Part shown: one piece after another, positions 1 through 8,358 of the stretch
Position numbering within the stretch: the first letter of the stretch is position 1
Layout of the letters: each line of letters starts with the position of its first letter
Assembly (NCBI GenBank): GCA_003645085.1
Contig: QNEE01000008.1
Span: 1-32,164 of the forward strand
Length of the DNA stretch: 32,164 nt
DNA from: a bacterium
Lineage (GTDB): Bacteria > UBP14 > UBA6098
Direction of reading: 5' to 3'
Made by a program: the position numbers and the translations under genes
The notes under the pieces: generated by a model
Database searches by the model: none
Told to the model about the DNA's origin: nothing
What the model saw: the letters and a program-made list of their open reading frames with translations, nothing else

Positions 1-399
1 GCCCTATTTATCGCGATTTCTATTGGTGGCTGCTATACACAAATAAAACTAACCAAACCTTCCGAAAAGACGCACAAAAACTGGGAAGACAGTTGTTCGC
101 GCCGCTATCACGAGCCATGCCGGTGGTGTTCGGGTTGGCATTACTATTATTATTATCCGTGGTGGCTCGACCAGATATGGTGGTGGGAAAAATACTCCGA
201 CGAGCCGGAGATAGAACGCCGCCGCGAGCGTTTCGAGCGCAGGCGCGGACTCGGCACAGCTTTCGACGCTATTATCCGGGGACTCGAGCGTATCGGCGAC
301 GACGACGATAGCGACGATTCTGACGACGACGATGATGACGAAAACCACGACGGCAACAATGAAAGAGAAAACCGCCCAGAACGCAGGCGCGGTTTATAA
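1..399 (+). CDS. Putative lipoprotein, 5' truncated by window, Tyr/Trp-rich segment and Asp-rich tail
   Basis: Frame 1 is open from base 1 to TAA 397-399: ALFIAISIGGCYTQIK...HYYYYYPWWLDQIWWWEKYSDEPEIERRRERFERRRGL...DDDDSDDSDDDDDD...RRRGL*. IGGC lipobox-like motif. Not in ORF track because the start lies outside the window. Confidence 0.65.
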   Translation, partial: ALFIAISIGGCYTQIKLTKPSEKTHKNWEDSCSRRYHEPCRWCSGWHYYYYYPWWLDQIWWWEKYSDEPEIERRRERFERRRGLGTAFDAIIRGLERIGDDDDSDDSDDDDDDENHDGNNERENRPERRRGL

Positions 400-414
400 T
401 CGAAAGGCACTAAA

Positions 415-1686
415 ATGAGAAGCGAAGTTTTACTTTTTATCCTTTTACTTCCGGCGCTCGGATGCGCGCAGATATTGAGCGGCGACAGTATCGCCGACCC
501 GGTTCTTCCAGCGGATAGACATTTGCCTATGGGTATCCGCTCCGCCGGGATGGGTGGCGCTGGGGTGGCAATTGCCGAAGATTACTCCTCGCTTTTTTAC
601 AATCCGGCTAATCTGGCGTATATATCTCGTTTCGAAGCCGCGGGCGCGCTGCAATTCGATATCCTTAATTATAAAGGCACGCTCGACGGCGACGCCTCGA
701 GTGAAGGTTCGGATAATTATATCAAGCTACAGAGCGTCGGCGGCGTTATTCCAGTTCCAACCTCGCGCGGAGGATTGGTTTTCGGTATAGGCTTTGCGCG
801 AACGAACACGTTCGACCGGCGAATAAGATTTAAGGGAGTCGGCGACGATGGTTTAATCTACGACGGCGACGAATCGGTCAAGGGCGGTCTCGGCAAATTC
901 TGTATCGGCGGGGGTATTCAGGTCTCGCCATACGCCGCCCTCGGAATGAGCCTCGATTTCTACGCTGGAGGCGAAAGGTATAGCTGGTATTACGACCGTG
1001 TAAATCCAGGCGGAACCGATTGGCCGGACACTGTCGAAAGGAAAACCATCCTCGACGATATTCGCGACGAATACTCCGGTATCGGCGCGCGGTTCGGGAC
1101 TTTGATAGTTCCGAACAGGTTCGTTCAGATAGGTGCGTATATCTCGACGCCGACGCTGATAAATATCGACGAGGAGGGCGTTCTGCGTTTCGATTCACTG
1201 ACCACGGGTTGGGAGGTTTATCAGGAGGATTACGATTATATCGAGTCTATCGAACTAACACTACCATGGCGATTCGGTGCCGGACTTGCGATTCGTCCGA
1301 CCGATTGGCTTGTGTTCGCCGGAGACGCCGAATATGTCGATTGGCGTCAAATCGAATACGACGAGCCGGCGTGGATGCTTTATCAAAACCGCTTGATGGA
1401 CGACGATTTCCGCCCGACACTGCGCTGGTCTGCAGGCGGCGAAGTTACTATCCCTGTCGCAGCGATAAGACTCCGCGGAGGTTTCTCGCAGGAGCCTATT
1501 CCATATCAGGTTCAGGGCGGAGACCGCGTCCGTAACACGATTTCCGGCGGAGCAGGATTCATTCTCGGCGACCTAGTCTCGCTCGATATGGCGACCCAAT
1601 TCTCCAACTGGAACGCCGACGGCGAACGCCTCGACGAAGAATACCGTCTGGCGCGTATCTGGCTCGGATTAAGTTATAGATTTTAA
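415..1686 (+). CDS. Outer membrane protein, OmpP1/FadL/PorV-like beta-barrel
   Basis: Signal peptide, then RSAGMGGAGVAIAEDYSSLFYNPANLAY, typical of OmpP1/FadL-type N-termini; ends in aromatic ...LGLSYRF. Confidence 0.75.
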   Translation: MRSEVLLFILLLPALGCAQILSGDSIADPVLPADRHLPMGIRSAGMGGAGVAIAEDYSSLFYNPANLAYISRFEAAGALQFDILNYKGTLDGDASSEGSDNYIKLQSVGGVIPVPTSRGGLVFGIGFARTNTFDRRIRFKGVGDDGLIYDGDESVKGGLGKFCIGGGIQVSPYAALGMSLDFYAGGERYSWYYDRVNPGGTDWPDTVERKTILDDIRDEYSGIGARFGTLIVPNRFVQIGAYISTPTLINIDEEGVLRFDSLTTGWEVYQEDYDYIESIELTLPWRFGAGLAIRPTDWLVFAGDAEYVDWRQIEYDEPAWMLYQNRLMDDDFRPTLRWSAGGEVTIPVAAIRLRGGFSQEPIPYQVQGGDRVRNTISGGAGFILGDLVSLDMATQFSNWNADGERLDEEYRLARIWLGLSYRF

Positions 1687-1718
1687 TCGATAATTAAAAC
1701 CAAACCACGGAGGAAAAA

Positions 1719-2492
1719 ATGAAATTCGCAGCAATCATCGTTTTATTGGCCGTTATCGCCGGATGCACAGGAGCGAATACGGCAGAGTCCAGCGGCAGAC
1801 TGGTGTCGGTAGCTGTCGTTACCCAGTGTTGCGATGTGAAGATGGCATACAAGGGTGGGAACACGTTTTTCGCGGCACCTATCGGCGAGGAATACACTAT
1901 CGTGGTGAAAAACCGCACCAACAAGCGGATACTCGTTGTGCCAACTGTCGACGGCTTGAATGTTATCGACCGTAGCAAGGGAAACTGGGACGGTTCGGGT
2001 TATGTGCTCGACGCCTACGAAAAGGTCGAGATACCCGGTTTCCGCAGGAGCGACGATTTCCAGTATGTCGAGAGATTTACGTTCAGTGAGGCTCGGTTCT
2101 CATTGGCGAATCGCATCGGCAACGTGCGCAATGTGGGCGTGATAGGCGTAGCGGTTTTCGAGGAATATGTGCCACCGCCAGAGCCGGTCTATAGTTACGG
2201 TTTGAGCGCCGAATCGATGGACGCGAAAGAGGAAGCGGGCGCGAGAGGCAAATCGGCTGCTCACGCTAGACGCGCAGGAACCGAAGCGGGACGCACAGTC
2301 CGTGACCCAGTCCGCAGAGTGAACTTTCAGAGAGCTTCCGATATGCCCGCTGAGATTCTGGCGATGTATTACGACACGGAGGAGAACCTGATTTCCGCGG
2401 GGATACTTCCGCCAACCTACAACCCGCCTCCGATAGGTTTCCTATCACCCTTCCCTTCGAATTATATAAGAGGAACCTATGTGACGGATTAG
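1719..2492 (+). CDS. Conserved hypothetical lipoprotein
   Basis: RBS ggagg before ATG; lipobox VIAGCTG; 257 aa ORF. Confidence 0.7.
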   Translation: MKFAAIIVLLAVIAGCTGANTAESSGRLVSVAVVTQCCDVKMAYKGGNTFFAAPIGEEYTIVVKNRTNKRILVVPTVDGLNVIDRSKGNWDGSGYVLDAYEKVEIPGFRRSDDFQYVERFTFSEARFSLANRIGNVRNVGVIGVAVFEEYVPPPEPVYSYGLSAESMDAKEEAGARGKSAAHARRAGTEAGRTVRDPVRRVNFQRASDMPAEILAMYYDTEENLISAGILPPTYNPPPIGFLSPFPSNYIRGTYVTD

Positions 2493-2518
2493 CCTTGCGG
2501 AGACAGGACTCCCCTGCC

Positions 2519-2556
2519 AAAAGCCCCCAACCTTTGTGGATGGGGGTTTTCTTTTG
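2519..2556 (+). terminator. Rho-independent terminator
   Basis: aagccccca...tgggggtttt hairpin followed by T-rich tract, just after the 1719-2492 CDS. Confidence 0.75.
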
Positions 2557-2598
2557 CTAAATACTAGTGACTTTGGCAAGATTGTATTACTCCGTAAA

Positions 2599-2689
2599 AG
2601 CGATTGAAATCGCTCTCCCTCAGCAAAGCCACTGAAATGGCTAACTCGATATATAAAAAACTATTAGCAATCCACGATTAAAGTCGTGG
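2599..2689. repeat. Cluster of three short REP-like palindromes
   Basis: agcgattgaaatcgct (2599-2614), agccactgaaatggct (2627-2642), ccacgattaaagtcgtgg (2672-2689); similar TGAA/TTAAA loops. Confidence 0.6.
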
Positions 2690-2767
2690 GCTTGGCTTAT
2701 CCGATTTAAAGAGAAAATATAAAGATTATACACGCCCCAATAGCGACGTTGCCGATAATACTGCGTC

Positions 2768-2869
2768 GGCTGGCGCGAGGGTGGTCTTTGGGTATTGGTT
2801 GGGAGTCCGTGCGTCCGCTATAATGTATTCGATAATCTTTATAAGGACTTCGCACGGAGCGTGCCAGCC
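2768..2869 (+). repeat. Dispersed structured hairpin repeat, copy 1
   Basis: GGCTGGCGCG...TCCGTGCG...CGCACGGA...CGTGCCAGCC; nested stems shared with copies at 27387, 28177 and 31464. Confidence 0.75.
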
Positions 2870-3759
2870 GGGCCGGAAAAGCCCTTTCCTTTAAACCGAC
2901 GATATACATAAGGCGCGAGAATATAGCAAATCAGGCCGAGTCCGGCGCCATAGATAACGTCGACGGCGTAATGGAAACGGCCATAAACGGTCGAAAGGAA
3001 AATGGCGAAAGACATTATTGCTACGAATTTCGCGCCTTTTGGGATATCTTTGATGGAGTTGGCCATAACAAGCGCGGAAACGCCGCAGTGACTCGACGGG
3101 AACGCCGCGCCAAAAATGCGGGCTGTTCTGAAAAGCCACCTAAAAAACGGGGCGAATAAATAACCATTTCTGGGAATGCTAGCGGCCTCGGGTATTTGCA
3201 CGCGAGGGCCCTGCACCGGCAATAGTATAAAGATAAAATAGAAGACTGTGAACGTAAAACTTAAATCGAAAACCCGTCGCTGGACCATATCGGGACGTCT
3301 ACGGAACCACCATACGAGCGGCAGAAGCACGATTATTATAAAGTAGGAGAAGTAACCCGCGTGCATAATCTCCGAAAACCACGCCGAGCTAAACCTGGTC
3401 GCGAAGTCGATATAAGGTTGGCAACCGAAGAGGATACGGTCCCATTCGGCAAAATAAAAATCTAAAGGCCTCACAAAAATTACCTGGTCTAAATCGTGTG
3501 TTTCACGATACATCGAACCGAAAAGGAGAATGGGATAGAATAGTCTCAAAAACGAAAGCAGGTTTCGTTTCAATGCACCGAACTTGATTATAAAAATAGG
3601 TAAAATCGTTAAAACTAACAAATGGTGCAGGAAATAGCGCCACCAGTTTTCGAGTCGGCACGATACGCCCGCGGCAACTATAAAAACCGCGACAACGAGA
3701 TAATAACCCAGTATTATTATATCCGACGGACTGAATTTAGTTATTGTTTTAGCGCGCAA
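2839..3759 (-). CDS. PAP2-superfamily membrane phosphatase (paralogue 1)
   Basis: Multi-TM; AAFPSSHCGVSAL and YGRFHYAVDVIYG match PAP2 motifs. Last ~10 codons lie in repeat copy 1. Confidence 0.8.
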   Translation of the reverse strand: MRAKTITKFSPSDIIILGYYLVVAVFIVAAGVSCRLENWWRYFLHHLLVLTILPIFIIKFGALKRNLLSFLRLFYPILLFGSMYRETHDLDQVIFVRPLDFYFAEWDRILFGCQPYIDFATRFSSAWFSEIMHAGYFSYFIIIVLLPLVWWFRRRPDMVQRRVFDLSFTFTVFYFIFILLPVQGPRVQIPEAASIPRNGYLFAPFFRWLFRTARIFGAAFPSSHCGVSALVMANSIKDIPKGAKFVAIMSFAIFLSTVYGRFHYAVDVIYGAGLGLICYILAPYVYRRFKGKGFSGPAGTLRAKSL

Positions 3760-3914
3760 TATTACCTCAATTGTGTTAGTCGGTTTGCATAATACCGTTT
3801 TCTCATCGCGATGTCCAGAAATTTTTTATCCGCAATCGGACATAAAACGCTTGAATTTTCTTAATTTGTAGTTAATAATTATAAGCGTTACCACATCGTC
3901 GGGTTATATATATC

Positions 3915-5192
3915 TTGAAATTCCAATTGAGATATTATCTTTTATCTTCCGCCTATTTGCTGGCGGCGTTGGCCTTGTGCGCCTACGCTGATTGGGAACC
4001 GCTTTTTAACAACCCGTTGCCTTTCGTCTTTTTTCTCACGTTATTTACAGTTGGGACATTTCTCCATATCGATATCGGTAGCAGCAGCGTTTTGACGCTC
4101 AACGACGCTATCGGTTTGGCCGCACTTTTAGCTTTTGGCCCCGCTTTCGGGGCCGCAGTATTTCTTGTCGGGATGATGATTCATATTATCTACGAACGGC
4201 GGGTGATTTTCCGACGGTTAGTATTTCTCTCCATCGGGATTGTAGAATTCTTCATCGTCGGATTGGTATATTTCGAAGTTTTAAACGGTTATAAGGGGCT
4301 CGCCGGTGGACCCAAAGACCTTCTTGCCGCAATCGTTGCCGGTTTCGTCTTATGGTTGTTCGATAGGGTCAGCGCGTTCGGGATTTTGGCTGCGATGGGC
4401 GTTCGTGCGATGACCAGTTTCTTCAATAAACTGAAACCGTATGCTGTGAGCCTGCCCCCGCTTTATATCTGGGGAATGATTATGTCCTTCGTTTTTCATA
4501 ATGGTGGATATGTTTTCACGGCGGTTTTGATGGTTCCGCTGCTCGTAATCTACGCCTTTTTCCGTAACCAAAAGGTATATCAGGACACCCTTCGCGAGAC
4601 GATATTCTCTCTCGCTAAAATGATAGACGCGCGAGATTCATACACCGCGTTGCACTCCGAGGGTGTCGCGGAAAACTCCAGAAAAATAGCGGCGAAAATT
4701 GGACTATCCGAAGAAGAGGTCGACGGTATTTACGAAATCTCCCTTCTGCATGATATTGGGAAGGTCGGCATTCACGACGCTATTCTTCTTAAACCAGGAC
4801 CGTTGGACGACGCCGAATGGGAATTAATGCGCGAACATCCAATTATCGGAGCCAATCTTGTCAAAAATCTAAGGTTTCTCGCCGGCTCTTGCGACGCCAT
4901 CCGGCATCACCACGAACGTTGGGACGGCAAAGGCTACCCCGACGGGCTTAAAGGCGAAGAAATACCGCTCTGGGCCAGGATTATCGCATTATGCGATGCG
5001 TGGGATGCCATGAGGACCGACCGACCATATCGTAAAGCGTTACCGCCCGAAGTAGCTCTCGGGGAGATAAAAAAAGGAAGCGGGACACAATTCGACCCTA
5101 AATTAGTTCCGGTAGCCTTGTTCGTTTTCGGTTCAGAGGGTATCGAATTGAAAGAGAACGAGGAGGAGCCGATAATTAAAAAGTCGGTATAA
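3915..5192 (+). CDS. Membrane-anchored HD-GYP domain protein (putative c-di-GMP phosphodiesterase)
   Basis: N-terminal TM region; HDIGKVGIHDAILLKPGPLD, HHHERWDGKGYPDGLKGEEIPLWARIIALCDAWDAM. TTG start. Confidence 0.9.
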   Translation: MKFQLRYYLLSSAYLLAALALCAYADWEPLFNNPLPFVFFLTLFTVGTFLHIDIGSSSVLTLNDAIGLAALLAFGPAFGAAVFLVGMMIHIIYERRVIFRRLVFLSIGIVEFFIVGLVYFEVLNGYKGLAGGPKDLLAAIVAGFVLWLFDRVSAFGILAAMGVRAMTSFFNKLKPYAVSLPPLYIWGMIMSFVFHNGGYVFTAVLMVPLLVIYAFFRNQKVYQDTLRETIFSLAKMIDARDSYTALHSEGVAENSRKIAAKIGLSEEEVDGIYEISLLHDIGKVGIHDAILLKPGPLDDAEWELMREHPIIGANLVKNLRFLAGSCDAIRHHHERWDGKGYPDGLKGEEIPLWARIIALCDAWDAMRTDRPYRKALPPEVALGEIKKGSGTQFDPKLVPVALFVFGSEGIELKENEEEPIIKKSV

Positions 5193-5208
5193 AATCTCCG
5201 GGAATAAC

Positions 5209-6174
5209 CTAATTACCTTTCACCCACTCGCAGGACCTATCGCTGGTATCGGCCTTTATCCGTTTTTTACACCACCATCTATCGAGCTTCGGGGAGACAA
5301 AATAAACGAATATCGCCAGAGCGAAACCTGCGAGTATATCGATAACGTAATGGTGGCGAAGATAAACAGTCCCTAAAATCAGGCCGACCGCTATCGGCAA
5401 AAATGCCCAGAACATCGTCCGAGCATGTTTGAACGCGTATATCATCGCCAGCAATGTCGTGCCACAATGGAGGCTTGGAAAAGCCGCACGGCTGCTCGCC
5501 GCGGAGATAATAACCGTCCGCTGGGCGGCATCGAAAAAATAGCCGTAGAAATTCCTTGTGAATTGGTCGGCGAGCACCAATCTCGGTGGAGCCGCCGGGA
5601 AAGCGATATATAAAAAATACCCGAAATAATAACTCAAAACAACCCCCAGCAAAGCCTCGCGATATTCAAAATATTTTCTCCTAAAATAGAGCGTAAAAGG
5701 AACAACCAACGGGATTATAAAGTAGTTCATATAGCAGAAGCTGAAAAATTCCGTCAAAATCGGATGATAGAACTTCTGCGCCCAGAGCACCGGCTGAACA
5801 CCAAACATCCAAGCATCGATTTTTATAAGAATATCGTGAATATCGTGCGGGTTGACAAAGTAGATAGTATCGTGCAAATTCGTATAGATAGCTACTGCGA
5901 GACCGAACGGCGCAGCCTCCCGAATAAAGCAGTAGATTTTTCCGCCGGGATTCCATTTCCGTAATGCGATAAACACCGCAATAAGAAAAAAAACGGCGAT
6001 AAGCCGCTGAAGGTCGCCCCGAATGTATTTCGGGATGTTACCGCCCGCAGAGAAATAGCCGTGCGCCCGAAGTGTAATAACGACCATAGGTAAAAGGAAT
6101 ACGACCGCTACTAACTCCTCGAATCTCAAACGAAGAGCCAGCCGTTTTATTTTTGTATAAATAACCGCTGCCAT
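5209..6174 (-). CDS. PAP2-superfamily membrane phosphatase (paralogue 2)
   Basis: AAFPSLHCGTTLLAM and YLRHHYVIDILAG motifs. Start moved from 6348 to internal ATG 6174 (MAAVIYTKIKR) because the longer N-terminus runs through the 6254-6421 cloverleaf. Confidence 0.8.
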   Translation of the reverse strand: MAAVIYTKIKRLALRLRFEELVAVVFLLPMVVITLRAHGYFSAGGNIPKYIRGDLQRLIAVFFLIAVFIALRKWNPGGKIYCFIREAAPFGLAVAIYTNLHDTIYFVNPHDIHDILIKIDAWMFGVQPVLWAQKFYHPILTEFFSFCYMNYFIIPLVVPFTLYFRRKYFEYREALLGVVLSYYFGYFLYIAFPAAPPRLVLADQFTRNFYGYFFDAAQRTVIISAASSRAAFPSLHCGTTLLAMIYAFKHARTMFWAFLPIAVGLILGTVYLRHHYVIDILAGFALAIFVYFVSPKLDRWWCKKRIKADTSDRSCEWVKGN

Positions 6175-6253
6175 TGTGCCGAATAATAGTTTTATTCGCG
6201 CGGTATGGCAATAGGAATTTGAATGGCCAGTAGTAAAGGTCGAAATGTTATCA

Positions 6254-6421
6254 GGGGCGTCGGCGCGACCTATAGGTCGCAAGAGCAGATTACCCGAATA
6301 AAAATTTACCAGACAACCAGACGGCGCGCGGGTAATCTGCTCTTCCACCGCGTTGAATCCGAAAAGGGTTACGGTTATGTCGAAAGTCGCGGCATGGATT
6401 CAACGCGGCAGCCGACGCCCC
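6254..6421. repeat. Cloverleaf-like element: 11-bp outer stem enclosing three perfect hairpins
   Basis: ggggcgtcggc (6254-6264)/gccgacgcccc (6411-6421); gcgacctataggtcgc (6265-6280); aagagcagattacccg (6281-6296)/cgggtaatctgctctt (6329-6344); ccgcgttgaatcc (6348-6360)/ggattcaacgcgg (6396-6408). All arms perfectly complementary. Confidence 0.85.
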
Positions 6422-6652
6422 GAAATCGGCAATCCGTCGGATATTTGCCCTCGGGCGTTTTTCTCACCAGGATTAACGGAGAAGATTTAATTAAAAAAAT
6501 AGTCCTTTATATAGTCCTTGAATAAGATAAATAAAAATCGCTTTGCTTAACATTTCATATTCCGTATATTTAATTGTATTAGGTTTATTTAGTTTAGTCT
6601 TGAACTTGAAACGTAAAATAATAAAAAAACCATTCTCGCAAGGAGGAAAAGA

Positions 6653-8341
6653 ATGAGAAAGACGTTGATTTTCGGTCTGTTTATGTTCGGAGTAGTATCG
6701 GTTTTTGCCGCTATTCCGCAGCTTATCTCTTATCAGGGATTGCTGACGGACGATGTAACCGGCGACCCGGTCCCCGACGGTTACTACGATATAACATTCA
6801 GGATTTACGATTCAGAAAGCGGCGGGACCGCCTTATGGACAGAGGCTCACGTTGGAATCAGTCAGGTCTTCGTCGAGGACGGTCTGTATAAAGTAATGCT
6901 CGGTTCGCTCGTCCCTCTCGACTTGCCTTTCGATGAAACATATTGGCTCGGCGTTCAGGTTGGCATCGACCCTGAGATGTCCCCGCGCTACTTGCTGGGC
7001 GCGAGTCCCTATGCCCTCCGCGCGGCTGTCGCGGACAGTATGCACGGCGGCGGGAACTATATTACGAGCGATGCTCCGGATATAATGACCGCAACGACCT
7101 CCGGGAACCTTCTTACAGTGGACAATCCCGGAAACGGAAGAGCTATCTACGCGAAAACGGGTTCGACTACGGACTATATCGCGGCGATAAAAGGCGAGGC
7201 CACGGGCGTAACCGGAGCGGTTCAGGCGCTTGCCGGGTGGATTCAATCGACAGCCGACGAAGCGTGCGGTGTCTATGGTGTCGCGACATCATCGACCGGC
7301 GCCGCCGATGGAGTTGTCGGGCAAACCTTGAACTCTGACGGTTACGGCGGGTATTTTATGGGTGGTAAGGGTCTTTATGCCTCGGATATCGTATGCCCGG
7401 GTCAAGCCGCTGTCGGGACGACGAATCCACTCGCCAGATTACACGTCGAAGAGGACGCTACAGCCGACCCGTTGAGAGTGCGCGTGGCCGGACTAACGAA
7501 ATTTATCGTCAAGAACGATGGCAATGTCGGCGTAGGTGTATTATCTCCACAGAACAAACTCGATGTCGAGGGCGCGATGGTCGTCGGGACAAGCTTTTCA
7601 GGCACGAGCGTGGCACCGTCCAGCGGACTTCTCGTCCAGGGCAACGTTGGACTGGGGACCGACGACCCCGGGCTGCACAAGCTCTATGTCGAATCATCCG
7701 GCAGCGGGACGTCAGGAACCACTATCTATGCGGAAAATACCAATTCGAGCGGAATCGCCGCACATTTTCTTAACGAGTCGAGCGACGTAACGCTACTGGT
7801 TACTAATAAAAGCGATGGGGACGTTTTCCGCTGCGATAGCTGGCACAGCGGAAGCTGGGAATGGGTTTTCAAGGTCGATAAGGACGGGAAGGCGATATGC
7901 AACGTGCTCCAGATACTCGGCGGTTCGGACCTTTCCGAGCAGTTCGATATCGAGGATTCCGATGTAATCGAACCCGGTATGGTCCTGATTATCGACCCTG
8001 AAAATCCGGGAAAACTCAGGATTTCGGATACTGCATACGACCGGCGAGTCGCGGGAATAGTCAGCGGCGCGGGAGATATCGAGACCGGAATGCTTATGGG
8101 CCAAAAAGGTTCCGTCGCCGACGGTTCTTATCCGGTGGCTCTTACCGGCCGTGCTTATGTTCTGGCCGACGCGTCGAATTCTCCTATCGAGCCGGGGGAT
8201 TTGCTTACGACATCCGATATACCCGGATACGCGATGAAAGCCACGGATTATGAAAAAGCGCACGGCGCGGTTATTGGAAAGGCTATGACTCCGCTTACCG
8301 GTGGGAAGGGTCTCGTTCTTACCTTAATAACATTGCAATAA
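6653..8341 (+). CDS. Secreted/surface protein (YQGLLTDDVTGDPVPDGYYDITFRIYD family)
   Basis: RBS aaggagg; signal peptide; Ala/Gly/Ser/Thr-rich repetitive body. Confidence 0.65.
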   Translation: MRKTLIFGLFMFGVVSVFAAIPQLISYQGLLTDDVTGDPVPDGYYDITFRIYDSESGGTALWTEAHVGISQVFVEDGLYKVMLGSLVPLDLPFDETYWLGVQVGIDPEMSPRYLLGASPYALRAAVADSMHGGGNYITSDAPDIMTATTSGNLLTVDNPGNGRAIYAKTGSTTDYIAAIKGEATGVTGAVQALAGWIQSTADEACGVYGVATSSTGAADGVVGQTLNSDGYGGYFMGGKGLYASDIVCPGQAAVGTTNPLARLHVEEDATADPLRVRVAGLTKFIVKNDGNVGVGVLSPQNKLDVEGAMVVGTSFSGTSVAPSSGLLVQGNVGLGTDDPGLHKLYVESSGSGTSGTTIYAENTNSSGIAAHFLNESSDVTLLVTNKSDGDVFRCDSWHSGSWEWVFKVDKDGKAICNVLQILGGSDLSEQFDIEDSDVIEPGMVLIIDPENPGKLRISDTAYDRRVAGIVSGAGDIETGMLMGQKGSVADGSYPVALTGRAYVLADASNSPIEPGDLLTTSDIPGYAMKATDYEKAHGAVIGKAMTPLTGGKGLVLTLITLQ

Positions 8342-8358
8342 TCCCCGAGAGGTATGAA

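Noticed and set aside
6175-6348. N-terminal extension of the minus-strand PAP2 ORF (MEEQITRAPSGCLVNFY...)
   Set aside because: It runs through the cloverleaf; the PAP2-like membrane protein starts convincingly at internal Met 6174.
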